60,958 nt of DNA from a virus. Shown piece by piece: positions 1 through 9,964 of the stretch. Where the stretch lies: positions 1 through 60,958 of IMG/VR virus record IMGVR_UViG_3300045996_002303, one strand, 5' to 3'. Each line of letters opens with the position of its first letter. Within the stretch, counting starts at the first letter, position 1. A program made the position numbers and the translations under genes. Below the pieces are notes generated by a model. It was not told where the DNA came from and made no database searches. It was given only the letters and a program-made list of their open reading frames with translations.

Positions 1-127
1 GTTCTTGACTGTTGTTTTTATCCGGCCATCCTGAAGATCCAATTTCCGTAAATCTTCCTGAAATGAATCGTAGATATCCTTCTGAATAGACGGTATACGT
101 TTATTCATATTCGATATAGAGTCGTTG
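1..127. repeat. Terminal direct repeat, left copy (assembly overlap of a circular genome)
   Basis: Positions 1-127 are identical to 60832-60958. The repeat lies inside one open gene (the MuF-like head gene), which is restored in frame when the ends are joined. An exact overlap of 127 bases is the size of a common assembler k-mer, so it reads as a circularisation overlap and not a biological terminal repeat. Confidence 0.97.
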
Positions 128-159
128 ATCTTTTCGAGTATGTCTTTGAATTCGGCCAT
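1..159 (-). CDS. MuF-like minor head protein, N-terminal part (continues at 60958)
   Basis: After joining the ends, the minus-strand frame that starts with ATG at 159 (MAEFKDILEKINDS) runs through position 1 into the gene at 60040-60958 and gives a 316-residue protein. The later ATG at 108/60939 would lose 17 residues. The start lies 9 bases past the end of the portal gene, as expected for portal-MuF neighbours. See the entry at 60040 for the function. Confidence 0.85.
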   Translation of the reverse strand, partial: MAEFKDILEKINDSISNMNKRIPSIQKDIYDSFQEDLRKLDLQDGRIKTTVKN

Positions 160-167
160 TAAGTCAA

Positions 168-1988
168 TTAAGCAACTTTTTCAATTTGGGCATCAATTAC
201 TTTATCACTTATTACATCCCCAACTATTACCTTTGCGGTATCAAGCGCTCCGGATATTTCTTTCGCATAAGAAAGCAATTTTATCTTTTGATCTTTAAGC
301 GGTTTACCTGGGAAGTCCGCATCTTCATCAATTGCACGCTGTACAAACTCGTTGATATTACTGCTTACTATATACGTTTCCTGCAATATCCCTTTATTTG
401 ATAACCTTGCCATCTTTTCATCTTCGCTGATATTTGGCAATGGGTCCAGCTTTAAAATAAGGGAAACCAAGTCGCGAACCGATTCATCAGTGTTGAACCG
501 CTTACTCGCATAATCAATTTCCATTGCATTGACAATTACCGGGTTTGTCTTTCCGGTTTTGGCCGAGTTTAATTCAGCCTGCACGTTAGTGATGGACAAT
601 AGATCATATTTTTCAGGTACTGGTATCTGTGGCAACATTTTATCAATCTCCTCGAAAGTGTAAATATTCTTATATCTGTAGTAAGCGATTATCTTATACG
701 TGCTATCCATTATCTTAACCAGATCTTCAGCAATGGCATGTATTGTATTATTCTGCTCATCCCGGTCCACCTGCTTGGATATGCCGCTCTCTGCCAAAGG
801 AACCTGCGCCAAGTCCTGAAAGTTAATTGCTGCTAGACCATTATAAATGTGCTGCTCAACGCTTTTTTCCATAAGTGCCACTATCTCTACGTCCTTTTCA
901 ACGTAGCCGGCAGGAGGGTTTGGTATTGTTCCGCCACCTTCAATGCTATTAGTAGGGCGAATTAGCAATTTAGAATATGGACCCGCTGCGATATATCCAT
1001 TATTGCATCCAACGTTGTCACACGGTATTTGTGTGGGTATAGACGCATCGCATCCTTCATACCACGAAGTATTTCGCCTTTTCCCTGTCCCCTTACATGA
1101 AGAGCATTCTTGTTGCGTAAACTCCCAACGTTCGGGGTAAATGTGTAATACCTTAGCCGCCTGCAGGTCACTATACTCACGCAGCGCTTCATCCATTTCT
1201 GGCAAAATTCCGGCTATCCGGCTTTCGTAAAGGAAGTTATGTCCTTCCGTTTCGCATACGATACCACCTAATTTGAAGCATGGCAAAATCCCTAAGTCGT
1301 GTTCATATACCAGGAATGGCTGCATATTCCCTTTTGCATCCACCTGATCATATCTGATTATTGCTATAGTATCTACATAATAGTACGATTTCCCGTTTTC
1401 GATTGCGCCTTTTTTTGTTATATAGGTACAACCAAGCGGATTGTTCAAAATTGCATGATCATCATACTCATATTTAATCACATCACAGCAATCAAACAAT
1501 ACCGGGTAAGGTTGTAGAAAATCTGTTGCCGGTATTTCGGTTGTTAAAGGCATTATTAAAACAACCCCATTAGAGTCTGTTAGGTATTTTTTCAGAACAA
1601 CGGAAAATACCCAGTTAGTTACAGATTCAAAGTATGGGAATTTTTTTTCGCAATAATCTTCCAGGCTTTCGCCTTCACGTATTCTTGTGAAAGTACTTAG
1701 TTCTGGATATTTAATTGCCCAATCGGAGCTACGGCGAATTTTGCCTAAGCTTGATAATATCCGGCTGAATGTCGGCTTTGTTTTAGGCACCCATATCTTT
1801 TTACGATATTCCTGAACTTCCAGTGGCTCGTTTGGGCGCCTGCACTCAATAAGTTCTTCAGGATAACAACCGTCAGAATGCGGCTCAAACTCCTGACATT
1901 TTTCATTCGCTTTCTTATAATAAAAATGCGTTTGCTTATCAGTAAAATAAGGCTTTAACTTATCGTATGCTGGTAATTCGTAGGCCAT
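168..1988 (-). CDS. Portal protein with an inserted zinc-finger-like motif
   Basis: Putative portal protein of 606 residues, forming the dodecameric ring at the capsid vertex through which DNA is packaged. The call rests on size, on position directly upstream of the MuF-like head gene, and on the C-terminal pattern SGISKQVDRDEQNN followed by a long helical region, as in SPP1-gp6/DUF4055-type portals. The start is the ATG at 1988, one base after the stop of the preceding glycosyltransferase gene; a start at 2030 would overlap it. Unusual: a DnaJ-like cysteine pattern, CSSCKGTG at residues 295-302 and CDNVGCNNG at 323-331, suggests a metal-binding insert. I see no catalytic motif. It could be another large head protein, but portal is the best fit. 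Confidence 0.72.
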   Translation of the reverse strand: MAYELPAYDKLKPYFTDKQTHFYYKKANEKCQEFEPHSDGCYPEELIECRRPNEPLEVQEYRKKIWVPKTKPTFSRILSSLGKIRRSSDWAIKYPELSTFTRIREGESLEDYCEKKFPYFESVTNWVFSVVLKKYLTDSNGVVLIMPLTTEIPATDFLQPYPVLFDCCDVIKYEYDDHAILNNPLGCTYITKKGAIENGKSYYYVDTIAIIRYDQVDAKGNMQPFLVYEHDLGILPCFKLGGIVCETEGHNFLYESRIAGILPEMDEALREYSDLQAAKVLHIYPERWEFTQQECSSCKGTGKRRNTSWYEGCDASIPTQIPCDNVGCNNGYIAAGPYSKLLIRPTNSIEGGGTIPNPPAGYVEKDVEIVALMEKSVEQHIYNGLAAINFQDLAQVPLAESGISKQVDRDEQNNTIHAIAEDLVKIMDSTYKIIAYYRYKNIYTFEEIDKMLPQIPVPEKYDLLSITNVQAELNSAKTGKTNPVIVNAMEIDYASKRFNTDESVRDLVSLILKLDPLPNISEDEKMARLSNKGILQETYIVSSNINEFVQRAIDEDADFPGKPLKDQKIKLLSYAKEISGALDTAKVIVGDVISDKVIDAQIEKVA

Positions 1989-1989
1989 G

Positions 1990-2865
1990 TTACATTTTTT
2001 GTCTATCTGGTATGAATGATTTTTTGTCAATCAACGGAAATACGTGTTGCGTTTGAAATTTATTCGCCGCACATTTTATAATTCTATCGTAAAGCTTCTT
2101 TATATCGCCAGTTGCATAATTGCTGCCGCAACTTAGAAGATAATACTTGTTGTAAACCTCCTCAAAAGATGTTGAATTATTGCCATGTAAGCGCGGCCAT
2201 AACGCAGGTATCCATTTGTATTGATGCGGTTCTATTCCGTGAATGGCTGCACTAATATTGATCCCTAATTCGTCCGGTATCTGATTGCCAAACATTATGA
2301 TACTTTTCAGACCATGGTTAGTATTTATCTTCCGCGCATCGGCAAAGAACTTTTTGACCTTTTCTGTTTTTTTGAAGTAAACAACCTCGCTTCGCCACTG
2401 ATAAATCTTGCCTGACAACGAATACTTTTTTACAATCTCATCAACGTCTGCCCAGAAATAGTATTTCTTGCTGATCTCTGAGCGATCGTTTGAGCCTACA
2501 TTAAAGTACCCCTCGGTTATGCCAGTGTATTCATGTCCGGACAATTGATCCATTAATTCGCCTGGGCCCCTCTTGGGCATCCATGCCATATCTGCATCAA
2601 GGAATAATGTTTCATCGAATGGGCTGAGTTCATCCAAATGGAGCTTGCATGCAAAGCCTTTCACTTTCGCTTCTGGTAATAAAATCATTCGATCAAAGAA
2701 CCGCCTTTGATGAGACCCAAGATGATTAAGGGAGTTTTCGCTATGCACAACGCATATTTGAAAATCCGGATCAATTGCTTTTATTGACATACTAAGGTTG
2801 TATGCCATGCGACCATAATACGGATGTCCGGTTGCGATTAATAATATGCCTCGTTTGTTTAACAT
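1990..2865 (-). CDS. GT8-like glycosyltransferase inside the structural operon
   Basis: A 291-residue protein with a GT-A-type start (GILLIATGHPYYGRMAYNLS) and a DxD metal/nucleotide-sugar motif, FLDADMAW, at residues 88-95, resembling family 8 retaining glycosyltransferases. No signal peptide or membrane segment, so it should act in the cytoplasm. It overlaps the upstream tail gene by 7 bases and ends one base before the portal start, so it is co-transcribed with virion genes. That placement suggests a virion protein as acceptor (inference). The donor sugar and acceptor cannot be read from the sequence. Confidence 0.72.
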   Translation of the reverse strand: MLNKRGILLIATGHPYYGRMAYNLSMSIKAIDPDFQICVVHSENSLNHLGSHQRRFFDRMILLPEAKVKGFACKLHLDELSPFDETLFLDADMAWMPKRGPGELMDQLSGHEYTGITEGYFNVGSNDRSEISKKYYFWADVDEIVKKYSLSGKIYQWRSEVVYFKKTEKVKKFFADARKINTNHGLKSIIMFGNQIPDELGINISAAIHGIEPHQYKWIPALWPRLHGNNSTSFEEVYNKYYLLSCGSNYATGDIKKLYDRIIKCAANKFQTQHVFPLIDKKSFIPDRQKM

Positions 2866-4031
2866 AAGCCAAAATATGTTATCTCCAAATCGCCACCCGA
2901 TCCGAACAACGAAACAGGGGCTCCCGGTTCAGTTTGTAATGCACACACAAGTACGGACGTAGAGCCCTGTACGTGTAAATTTTGTTCATTGCCCGCGCAG
3001 TCTATATAGGTTACAATGGAAAAGTTGCCCGGGAAGCTTGGATTATAAATTTGATATTGCCCACACGACTCAGTATCGGCAGGAGGATTAGTAGTAAAGT
3101 TTATATAAATAAATTCGCTGATTCCATCGATACAGGTACTCCTAACATAGAATCTGTATTCGGTAGATGGACTTAAGCTTTCTAAGTCTGCATATAAATC
3201 TATAATATTACCAGTAAAAATTGGGGTAAGAAGGTCGCTGGCCAGGTACAATTCCCAATGATACTCCGGAGGGGCCGGAATTGGCGCCTGCCAAATGGCT
3301 TGTGCGGAAGCCTCCCCAATGCTTGTAATCTCTAAATTGATCGGACTTAAACATTCTTCGGCTGTACCTGAGACATTAGCGAAAACATTTGCCTCGTCAT
3401 ATGAACCATTTGGACATGTTACCCTGTATGTTAATAAATTAACATTGGTAGCTGACGGAAGCTCTGCCTGCATATCTATTGTCACAATGCCGCTTGCTGC
3501 ATCAATCGTTGCTGCACTTACAAACATTGGGTTAATTGTGGTGATCTCGGCTGTTATCGGCTTGCAACAAATGCTGTCATTCTCGAATACATTGAACTCG
3601 TATTGCTGGCCTTCGTCAAGCGATTCATATGCGCCTGTCACTGTATCATCTTCAAGGCTTAACTGCGTCGCTTCCTCGCATGTTTGACAATTATCATTTG
3701 AATAGTTAAAAGGCGTTACATCTACTTTAAATGCTGCTTTTGCTAAAGGGTAGTCTAAAAACTTAATCCAATCAATCTCGTAATCTCCTTCTAATGATAC
3801 GCCCCCTAAATAATATTTGCCTTCAATTGTTACATCATCATGCTTTAGCGCAATAATAAAACGTTCGTGTATTTCCCTGGGCAGGTTCTCTGTTTCTCCT
3901 TCGAATAATTTCCTAATAACGGATGATAGTGTTTTCCTTGTTCCGTTTGCAAGCCGGAACGTATTACTCTCGGTCGGGAACTGCGGCCGTGTAACGTAAA
4001 AAGGCAATCTTATTCTATTTCTAAAAGACAT
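2859..4031 (-). CDS. Tail-tip/structural protein with fibronectin type III-like domain
   Basis: A 390-residue protein of the tail region. The N-terminal 110 residues resemble a small tail domain. Residues about 225-315 have the fibronectin type III pattern: a strand ending in AQAIWQAP, a central Tyr/Trp strand (YHWELYLA), then SPSTEYRFYVRSTC and a final INFTT. Fn3 and other Ig-like modules are common on phage tail tips and fibres and bind glycans or neighbouring virion proteins. Cysteine pairs (CQTC, CC) are frequent. It follows the 248-residue tail protein by 5 bases and overlaps the glycosyltransferase gene. It is probably a tail-tip or receptor-contact protein. Confidence 0.55.
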   Translation of the reverse strand: MSFRNRIRLPFYVTRPQFPTESNTFRLANGTRKTLSSVIRKLFEGETENLPREIHERFIIALKHDDVTIEGKYYLGGVSLEGDYEIDWIKFLDYPLAKAAFKVDVTPFNYSNDNCQTCEEATQLSLEDDTVTGAYESLDEGQQYEFNVFENDSICCKPITAEITTINPMFVSAATIDAASGIVTIDMQAELPSATNVNLLTYRVTCPNGSYDEANVFANVSGTAEECLSPINLEITSIGEASAQAIWQAPIPAPPEYHWELYLASDLLTPIFTGNIIDLYADLESLSPSTEYRFYVRSTCIDGISEFIYINFTTNPPADTESCGQYQIYNPSFPGNFSIVTYIDCAGNEQNLHVQGSTSVLVCALQTEPGAPVSLFGSGGDLEITYFGLC

Positions 4032-4036
4032 AGTCG

Positions 4037-4783
4037 TTATTTTATTACAATTATCCCGCTGGCTGGCCCACCGAAATCAAAGCTGATAATCGTCGGCGGA
4101 TAGGTGTCGAACGTTGCGGTAATGCCCATATTCACCAGGTTTGTTCCATCGCTAACCCATACCTGAACCGTAGGAACGTCCCCGTATGCGGCCTGTAAAC
4201 TTGCCGTATAAGGAATTGACAATGTGCTTAGATTAGTAAATGGTATAACTGTAGGCTGGCACGATATTTCTTCTGGCTCAGCCCCAGACCCACAGTAATT
4301 GAACCCAAAGCAATTGTCATCACATCCGTATTCTATTACCGATGTAAAGCAATCGTCTGCTGTTCTTTCAAAGCAGTTACTACAAAACTGAACCGCTCCA
4401 ATTTGTACACGAATTTTAAAACACTCATTATACCCAACCACCTCAGTAAATCCAGGTACCCCATGCGACCAGTTTACTAATAACTGGGTTTCGCTTAACC
4501 TATAAATATCCGGCTCATCGTTATAGGGATTGCCAGTAAAGTCTAAAAGGAAATCGGCATCATCACACGATCTCACTAATCCTACCTCAACAGGCATTCC
4601 ATAAACGCCGCACAGAGCATCAATTTCTGTACTGTTACCTGTAATAATAAACTGAAACGCTACATCATCAGGCTGGAATACTGGCAAGCAAAAGTTTAAC
4701 AAGTCAAATACGCAATGAGCTATTTTGCCAGTTTCCGAGAACTGAACGAATGATTGCGCCGGAGATGTTATGCCATACGACAT
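4037..4783 (-). CDS. Tail-associated protein with C-terminal PATG-type module
   Basis: A 248-residue cysteine-rich protein with no family I can name. Its last 70 residues (from about 178) start with IPFTNLSTLSIPYT and end with GGPASGIIVIK. Related modules form the whole 80-residue protein at 11730-11972 and the C-terminal third of the protein at 11969-12565, so this is a module used three times in the virion genes. It overlaps the next upstream gene by one base and sits in the baseplate block after the tape measure, so a tail-tip or adsorption role is likely. Confidence 0.5.
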   Translation of the reverse strand: MSYGITSPAQSFVQFSETGKIAHCVFDLLNFCLPVFQPDDVAFQFIITGNSTEIDALCGVYGMPVEVGLVRSCDDADFLLDFTGNPYNDEPDIYRLSETQLLVNWSHGVPGFTEVVGYNECFKIRVQIGAVQFCSNCFERTADDCFTSVIEYGCDDNCFGFNYCGSGAEPEEISCQPTVIPFTNLSTLSIPYTASLQAAYGDVPTVQVWVSDGTNLVNMGITATFDTYPPTIISFDFGGPASGIIVIK

Positions 4784-6987
4784 TATGAATATTTAATTTT
4801 AAGTACAAAATCCGCTTCTCCTTTATTCAGGCGATAGCGCAAATCTTTGATATAGCCTTTTCTCCACTCCCCTGTTCCGCACTGGAATGAAATATACCCA
4901 TATGGGTTCGCCTTTAATGTTTTATAATCGGATACGCTAAGAGGATACTTTAAAGTAGCATAGTCTGGCTTCCATAAAGGGGTTGCCTGGGCGACATCGA
5001 CGAAATCCATCTTACTTAAATCTCGGTTCTCTGCTTTAACCCCATTTTCTAGTTTGCAAGTCGGGTAAGCGCCAGCAATTTGGCCGGCAGCCAGGAAATT
5101 GCCAGTACCGGAACTGAAGTAAAGCTTATTTTCAGAGTCGTTAATATTGGGATAACTATTTGCAATTGACTTAAACCATCTCATTAAGTTGCTGTATGGC
5201 CTAATCCGCCAATTGTACAATGTTTGCGGGCTGAAAACATTCGAAGCATTATCAATATTGCCTTGTTCCACCCGAAAGGTATATGCCTGACGTTCAACAC
5301 AAATAATAAATGTCTCATTATCGTATGAGGTATCTGCAGCGCCTGTGGTGGCAAAACTTTGCTGCCTGGTGGTCTCAATCGGATAACTACCTGCTACAAA
5401 CTTAGAGGTTATATCAAGTGGGTTATTAACTGATGTCAATATCGTTCTGTACTCCCGGTTGCTATTCGGCTCGTCGAGACCGTTTATTCTTTCAACTTCC
5501 CATTTTTGGTAACCGGACCTTATTAAGCTGTAATGCAATTGTTCTTGAACTGATATTTCGGCCTCCGGGACATATGGCAAAGCCAAAATTTCATCATCCT
5601 GGTAAAAGTATTCAACCGATTCAATACGCAACCAATCAAAACCAGAAATAAAAGGATTTGGTTCTATCCCCATGCCAATGTTATCAACCCCACGAAGCCC
5701 TTCAAATAACTCTTTGAGAGAGGCAAAAAAGGAAGCATTTGGCGCCTTTCGTATTTTCAACCCGCTGGTTAATACCCGTAATGAACCGCAGCCATCTTCT
5801 ACGCTCACATATGGTTGGCTGTCGGTTCGACCATAGTAATCAGATTTAACCCGTAGGCAATTATCCGTAATAGCCTCTGCCGCCCTGCTCAATGTTTCGT
5901 TGACCATGTATACTCTCGCATCTGTACTGGGGCACGCCTTAATAGCATCAATATCAATTGACGTATTGGTATCGAAATGTACATCCATCGTACTGTCTCC
6001 GCCTTCCACAACTAGGCTTACTTCTATAACAGAATAAAAACCGAGTCCATCTGTAATTGTGGTCGTTCCGGTTAAAGTGTTGTCAAATGTTATATTTAAT
6101 GGACCGTCTGTGGGTCCTGTATACAATGTTGTTTCAGCGACTAAATCATGGTCTACGAATATATTGCCGATCGCATCCCATTTGAATAGTTTATGTTTAA
6201 CTGTTGACAGCTTGAGATTTGTTGAAATTGTCAATTCGCCTTTATACCTCGATGTATACACAAAACTGCCATCGAAACATTCAATAATATCTTCAAATAA
6301 CAACTGAGGTGTAATTGGCCCGTCGCAACCGTCTGTTACCGCTGCGTTACTCGTGACGCAATTATTAATTCCGATTAATTGACCTGTTTGGATATTGTTA
6401 TATCTTTCTACCGAATAATCTGGCCGTAAATAAATAGTTGCGAATGTCAACCCTCCGATATTGTCAAATGCTAAGCTACTATCATATCCATCAACACCTA
6501 CACTCCCATCAACCGCAGCCTGCAGTTCCTTGGCCGGCAACTCCATTTCAAAATTCATCTTATCATACTGCTGAAGTGCGGACAGCTTACTAAAGGTCAG
6601 GGTGCTGTCAATGTCCACCTTCTGGTCATACCTGTTGCGTAAAGTCATCAGGCAACCGATTTGTTCAACTGGTACTTTTACCAGACAAGTGTTGCCGCAA
6701 GTAGCTGAATACTTCCCAAAATCAAGCCTGCCCTCAAAAATAGTTTCGAGTTCTTCGTATACTCCACATGCTTGTAATGCGCGGAATGTAACACTTGCCT
6801 TTAATCCTTGCGTTTCTTTAATATTTATTAAATATGTTGCAGCAACGCCGTAAAAAGCAAGCTCCGAGGTACTAGCCTCGAAGAATATGCCATGCCAGGT
6901 ATCGTCCCGCTTCATGGTCAATACCATATCCGAAAAACCCTGTGGCTCCTCTATCTCTAAATCGTCTAAGTAGAATTCGAAGTACAT
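4783..6987 (-). CDS. Putative baseplate hub / distal tail protein
   Basis: A 734-residue protein directly downstream of the tape measure (one-base overlap), where siphophages carry distal-tail (Dit) and tail-associated hub (Tal) proteins. The first 120 residues look like a Dit/hub beta domain (FEFYLDDLEIEEPQGF; later a repeated TFRAL/EGRLDF strand pattern), and the rest is beta-rich with a long central region. I see no peptidase or hydrolase motif. It probably forms the hub joining the tail tube to the tip proteins encoded next. The call is by position and size; the fold would need a structure comparison. Confidence 0.55.
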   Translation of the reverse strand: MYFEFYLDDLEIEEPQGFSDMVLTMKRDDTWHGIFFEASTSELAFYGVAATYLINIKETQGLKASVTFRALQACGVYEELETIFEGRLDFGKYSATCGNTCLVKVPVEQIGCLMTLRNRYDQKVDIDSTLTFSKLSALQQYDKMNFEMELPAKELQAAVDGSVGVDGYDSSLAFDNIGGLTFATIYLRPDYSVERYNNIQTGQLIGINNCVTSNAAVTDGCDGPITPQLLFEDIIECFDGSFVYTSRYKGELTISTNLKLSTVKHKLFKWDAIGNIFVDHDLVAETTLYTGPTDGPLNITFDNTLTGTTTITDGLGFYSVIEVSLVVEGGDSTMDVHFDTNTSIDIDAIKACPSTDARVYMVNETLSRAAEAITDNCLRVKSDYYGRTDSQPYVSVEDGCGSLRVLTSGLKIRKAPNASFFASLKELFEGLRGVDNIGMGIEPNPFISGFDWLRIESVEYFYQDDEILALPYVPEAEISVQEQLHYSLIRSGYQKWEVERINGLDEPNSNREYRTILTSVNNPLDITSKFVAGSYPIETTRQQSFATTGAADTSYDNETFIICVERQAYTFRVEQGNIDNASNVFSPQTLYNWRIRPYSNLMRWFKSIANSYPNINDSENKLYFSSGTGNFLAAGQIAGAYPTCKLENGVKAENRDLSKMDFVDVAQATPLWKPDYATLKYPLSVSDYKTLKANPYGYISFQCGTGEWRKGYIKDLRYRLNKGEADFVLKIKYS

Positions 6988-9962
6988 TATTTGCTGCTGT
7001 ATCTTTTATCCATGTAATTTTTACGCTCTAACCCCTTCTGCTCCCATATCTTGAACCCTTCTTCATCTATATTGAAGCCAGGAATATTTACGTGTTTCCC
7101 TACGGCCTTGCCGAGTTTATCGTAATCAATTTCTGTTTGGTTTTGAGGAGCAGGCTGCCATTGCATTATTTGCTTATCGACCTCTGGTAGTAACATTTGT
7201 TTCGTTTCGGTAGGGTTATACACTTTGTCTTTCGCGCTTAACCACACTATTTGTTTTTTATCAGCAAGAAACATCCGTCCATTCTGCTCATATAACTCGG
7301 GTCCGGTTTCGCCAATCTCGGCAGGCCCTTCATATCCGCTTTTTTTACCATGTCCGAACCTGGGCAGCGGCCTGGCGGCAACAATAACAGCCTGAGCCGC
7401 GGCAATAGCAGCGTAGATGGCGCCTAATACCGGTCCGCCCTGTGCAAGGCCTTGTAAAAAAGCCTGGGGGATCGCGAGGAACGCCCGAAACACAGCTATA
7501 GTTTTTTCTCGTTGAGCCTGTTGGGCTTTCGCTTTCTTTTCTTCGGCATCTATGCGCTTGTTTCTCGCCGCTGCTTCCCTTTCGGTTATAGCGCCAGCCT
7601 CTAAAAGTTCCGCAACCCTTTGCCGTTCACCCTCAATACGATCGTTTTCTTTCTGGCTTTGCGTGTCACTTATAGATTGGAAAAGATCAAGTAGTTGATT
7701 GGTAACATTTATAGCTATATCTATCCTTTCTATTGTTTCTGCTTTTATTAAATCAGTAGTTGCCTTTTCTGATTCCTCTGTGATCTCCCTTTTCTTGTCT
7801 TGTAGCTGTTTGTATTTTAATATATAATCTTTTTCACTGATTAGCTTTTTCTCCTTCTCGTCTTCAAGAGCTTTTAATTGGATATCGATATTGCTAACCT
7901 GAAAGTCAGCCAACTGCTTAATGGCGGATTTTCTAGCAATAAACGCCTTTCTCTCATCTGCAATAATGCGTTGTAAAGCGCGTGTCGCTGGTCCGTTATC
8001 AGCAATACGGATATCGATTTCATACTGAGCAGCATCCTCAATAAACTTTTTCCGCACACCAAGTATATCGGCATCTCGCTTTGCGTTTATTTCTTTTATT
8101 TTCGCTGAGTTTCCTTTTGCTGCATCAACTTCCGCAGCAGCGGCAAGTTCTATATTGGCAATTTGGAGTATTAGCTTCGCCTCATCATTTGTTTTTAATA
8201 ACTGAATTTCAGCTTCATTCCTGCTTATTTGATCTTCAATTGCCTCACGCCTAACCTGATTATTATAATCTGTTTGTAGTTTACGAAGTCTTGCGAAGCC
8301 GTTCTCCTTTATTTTAATTTTCTCATCTTCACTTAGTTTTGTATTTGATAATTCAGATTGCGTCTGTAGCTCTATTTGTTGTTTTTTAAGATTAAGCTCC
8401 TCTTCTGACCCCTCTTTTACGTTTATCAGTTTTGTATCTATAGCTTTTAACTGATTGTCAATATCTCTCTTGTTTGCTGCCGCAACGGCTTCAGCTTCGG
8501 CCTGTCGGCCTCTTTCGGCTATAGCGGCACGTTCGTTCGCCAACAACCCATCCGCATTAAGCTCCAGCGCAGTTCGGGCTGCAATTAGCCGTTTTTGTAT
8601 GTTCAGTTGATTCTTACTACCTTCTTCGGCTTTTGATAATTGAACCTCTAATCCTGCGATTGTATTTTTTAAATCTTCTTCGCGTAGCTTCTTTTTTTGT
8701 TGGACTTCCAGATTGCTTAAGAATAGTATATCTGTAGTTGCCTGATCTTCAAGTCTGCTTATTTCTTCGTCAACCTGTTTTCTTTTTTCTAGATCAGCTT
8801 CAGCGTTATTTGCCTTTGCTTGCCTAAGCTCCTCTAGCCTTTCTTTTGTGATGTTTGCAATTTTCCGTTCGTTCTCCAGTCTTTTTTCTGCTATTTTACT
8901 ATCAGTAGCACCGACATTTTCAAGACCTGCAATCTCTGCTTCTTCGGTTCGCTTCGCAGCCTCAATTCTTGCTTCATACCCTTTCGCCCCCTGACCCAGT
9001 GCGACATTCAGATTAGTCGTCTGCTGTCTGGCAGCGGCCGCACTCCTGCCGTAGGTGCCTAATAACGTTATAAGTCCCGCCAGCGCAACTACGACAATGC
9101 CAATCGGGTTAGCCGCCATAGCTGCGTTAAGCGCCTTTTGTGCTATTATTGCGCCACCACGAACGACGATAGAAGTTGATTCGAGCCCGTTCTCAATAAC
9201 CTTCTGCGCATTTTTTACTTTCAACTGAATATTGGTAGCAAGTAACGATAACGCGCCCTCTTTTTCCAGTGCCGCACTAATACTCTGCAGACCTTGGGTG
9301 ATTGCGATTGCCGCATTAACCTTCAACATTGTTTTTTCGAGATCCTTATTTTCCTCACCAAACAACGCAACGGCTCCCTGTGCTACAGCAAAGCCACCGG
9401 CAACCGCCTGGGCGGAACCTAACAGATTGTCAAATGTGCGGGTGTCGCTTCCGGCATTCCTTATCTCGGCACCGGCATCAGCCATTGCATCTTTAATGTT
9501 GCCGGCTTCTACTACTAACTTTTGAAACGCGTCCGTCCCATCGTCCCCCGCCAACTTCATCTCAGCTATCTGCTGAGTAAGGTTCTTAAGGCGTTGCCGA
9601 AGACTTTCCGTTGGCTCCTGAACCTCCGTTTGGCCCGTTTTAAGGGCCTCGGTAAACTGTTCAACTGTTACACCGGCCTCTTTCAGCGTTTCAATGACGC
9701 CTTCATTGAACCCTGTCATGAAGTCTTGGGTGAAACTTTTGGTCGCCTTGTTAACATCATCAAGGCTTTTCTTTAATGGAGCCGTAGATGCAGCCGCCTT
9801 CTTTATTTCATTGGATTGCTTCGATATTTCGGAAGTAGTTTGCTTAAATGCATTAGCTAATTGACTGTCAACCGCGCCTGTCTTTTCAAGCTTATTGATA
9901 GCACTATCAAGCTGCTCGTCATTTGTTACAAACTCAATAACTACCGTTTGAACGTCTGCCAT
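6987..9962 (-). CDS. Tail tape measure protein
   Basis: A 991-residue, mostly alpha-helical protein that fixes tail length and is ejected ahead of the DNA. It begins with a typical tape-measure lead-in (VVIEFVTNDEQLDSAINKLE), has long Lys/Glu/Gln-rich coiled coils between residues about 300 and 830, and contains hydrophobic segments near residue 280 (ANPIGIVVVALAGLITLLG) and again near 850. At about 0.15 nm per residue it would specify a tail near 150 nm, so a siphovirus or long-tailed virion. It is preceded by an HNH gene and then by the frameshifted chaperone gene. It starts with ATG at 9962. Confidence 0.93.
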   Translation of the reverse strand: MADVQTVVIEFVTNDEQLDSAINKLEKTGAVDSQLANAFKQTTSEISKQSNEIKKAAASTAPLKKSLDDVNKATKSFTQDFMTGFNEGVIETLKEAGVTVEQFTEALKTGQTEVQEPTESLRQRLKNLTQQIAEMKLAGDDGTDAFQKLVVEAGNIKDAMADAGAEIRNAGSDTRTFDNLLGSAQAVAGGFAVAQGAVALFGEENKDLEKTMLKVNAAIAITQGLQSISAALEKEGALSLLATNIQLKVKNAQKVIENGLESTSIVVRGGAIIAQKALNAAMAANPIGIVVVALAGLITLLGTYGRSAAAARQQTTNLNVALGQGAKGYEARIEAAKRTEEAEIAGLENVGATDSKIAEKRLENERKIANITKERLEELRQAKANNAEADLEKRKQVDEEISRLEDQATTDILFLSNLEVQQKKKLREEDLKNTIAGLEVQLSKAEEGSKNQLNIQKRLIAARTALELNADGLLANERAAIAERGRQAEAEAVAAANKRDIDNQLKAIDTKLINVKEGSEEELNLKKQQIELQTQSELSNTKLSEDEKIKIKENGFARLRKLQTDYNNQVRREAIEDQISRNEAEIQLLKTNDEAKLILQIANIELAAAAEVDAAKGNSAKIKEINAKRDADILGVRKKFIEDAAQYEIDIRIADNGPATRALQRIIADERKAFIARKSAIKQLADFQVSNIDIQLKALEDEKEKKLISEKDYILKYKQLQDKKREITEESEKATTDLIKAETIERIDIAINVTNQLLDLFQSISDTQSQKENDRIEGERQRVAELLEAGAITEREAAARNKRIDAEEKKAKAQQAQREKTIAVFRAFLAIPQAFLQGLAQGGPVLGAIYAAIAAAQAVIVAARPLPRFGHGKKSGYEGPAEIGETGPELYEQNGRMFLADKKQIVWLSAKDKVYNPTETKQMLLPEVDKQIMQWQPAPQNQTEIDYDKLGKAVGKHVNIPGFNIDEEGFKIWEQKGLERKNYMDKRYSSK

Positions 9963-9964
9963 AA

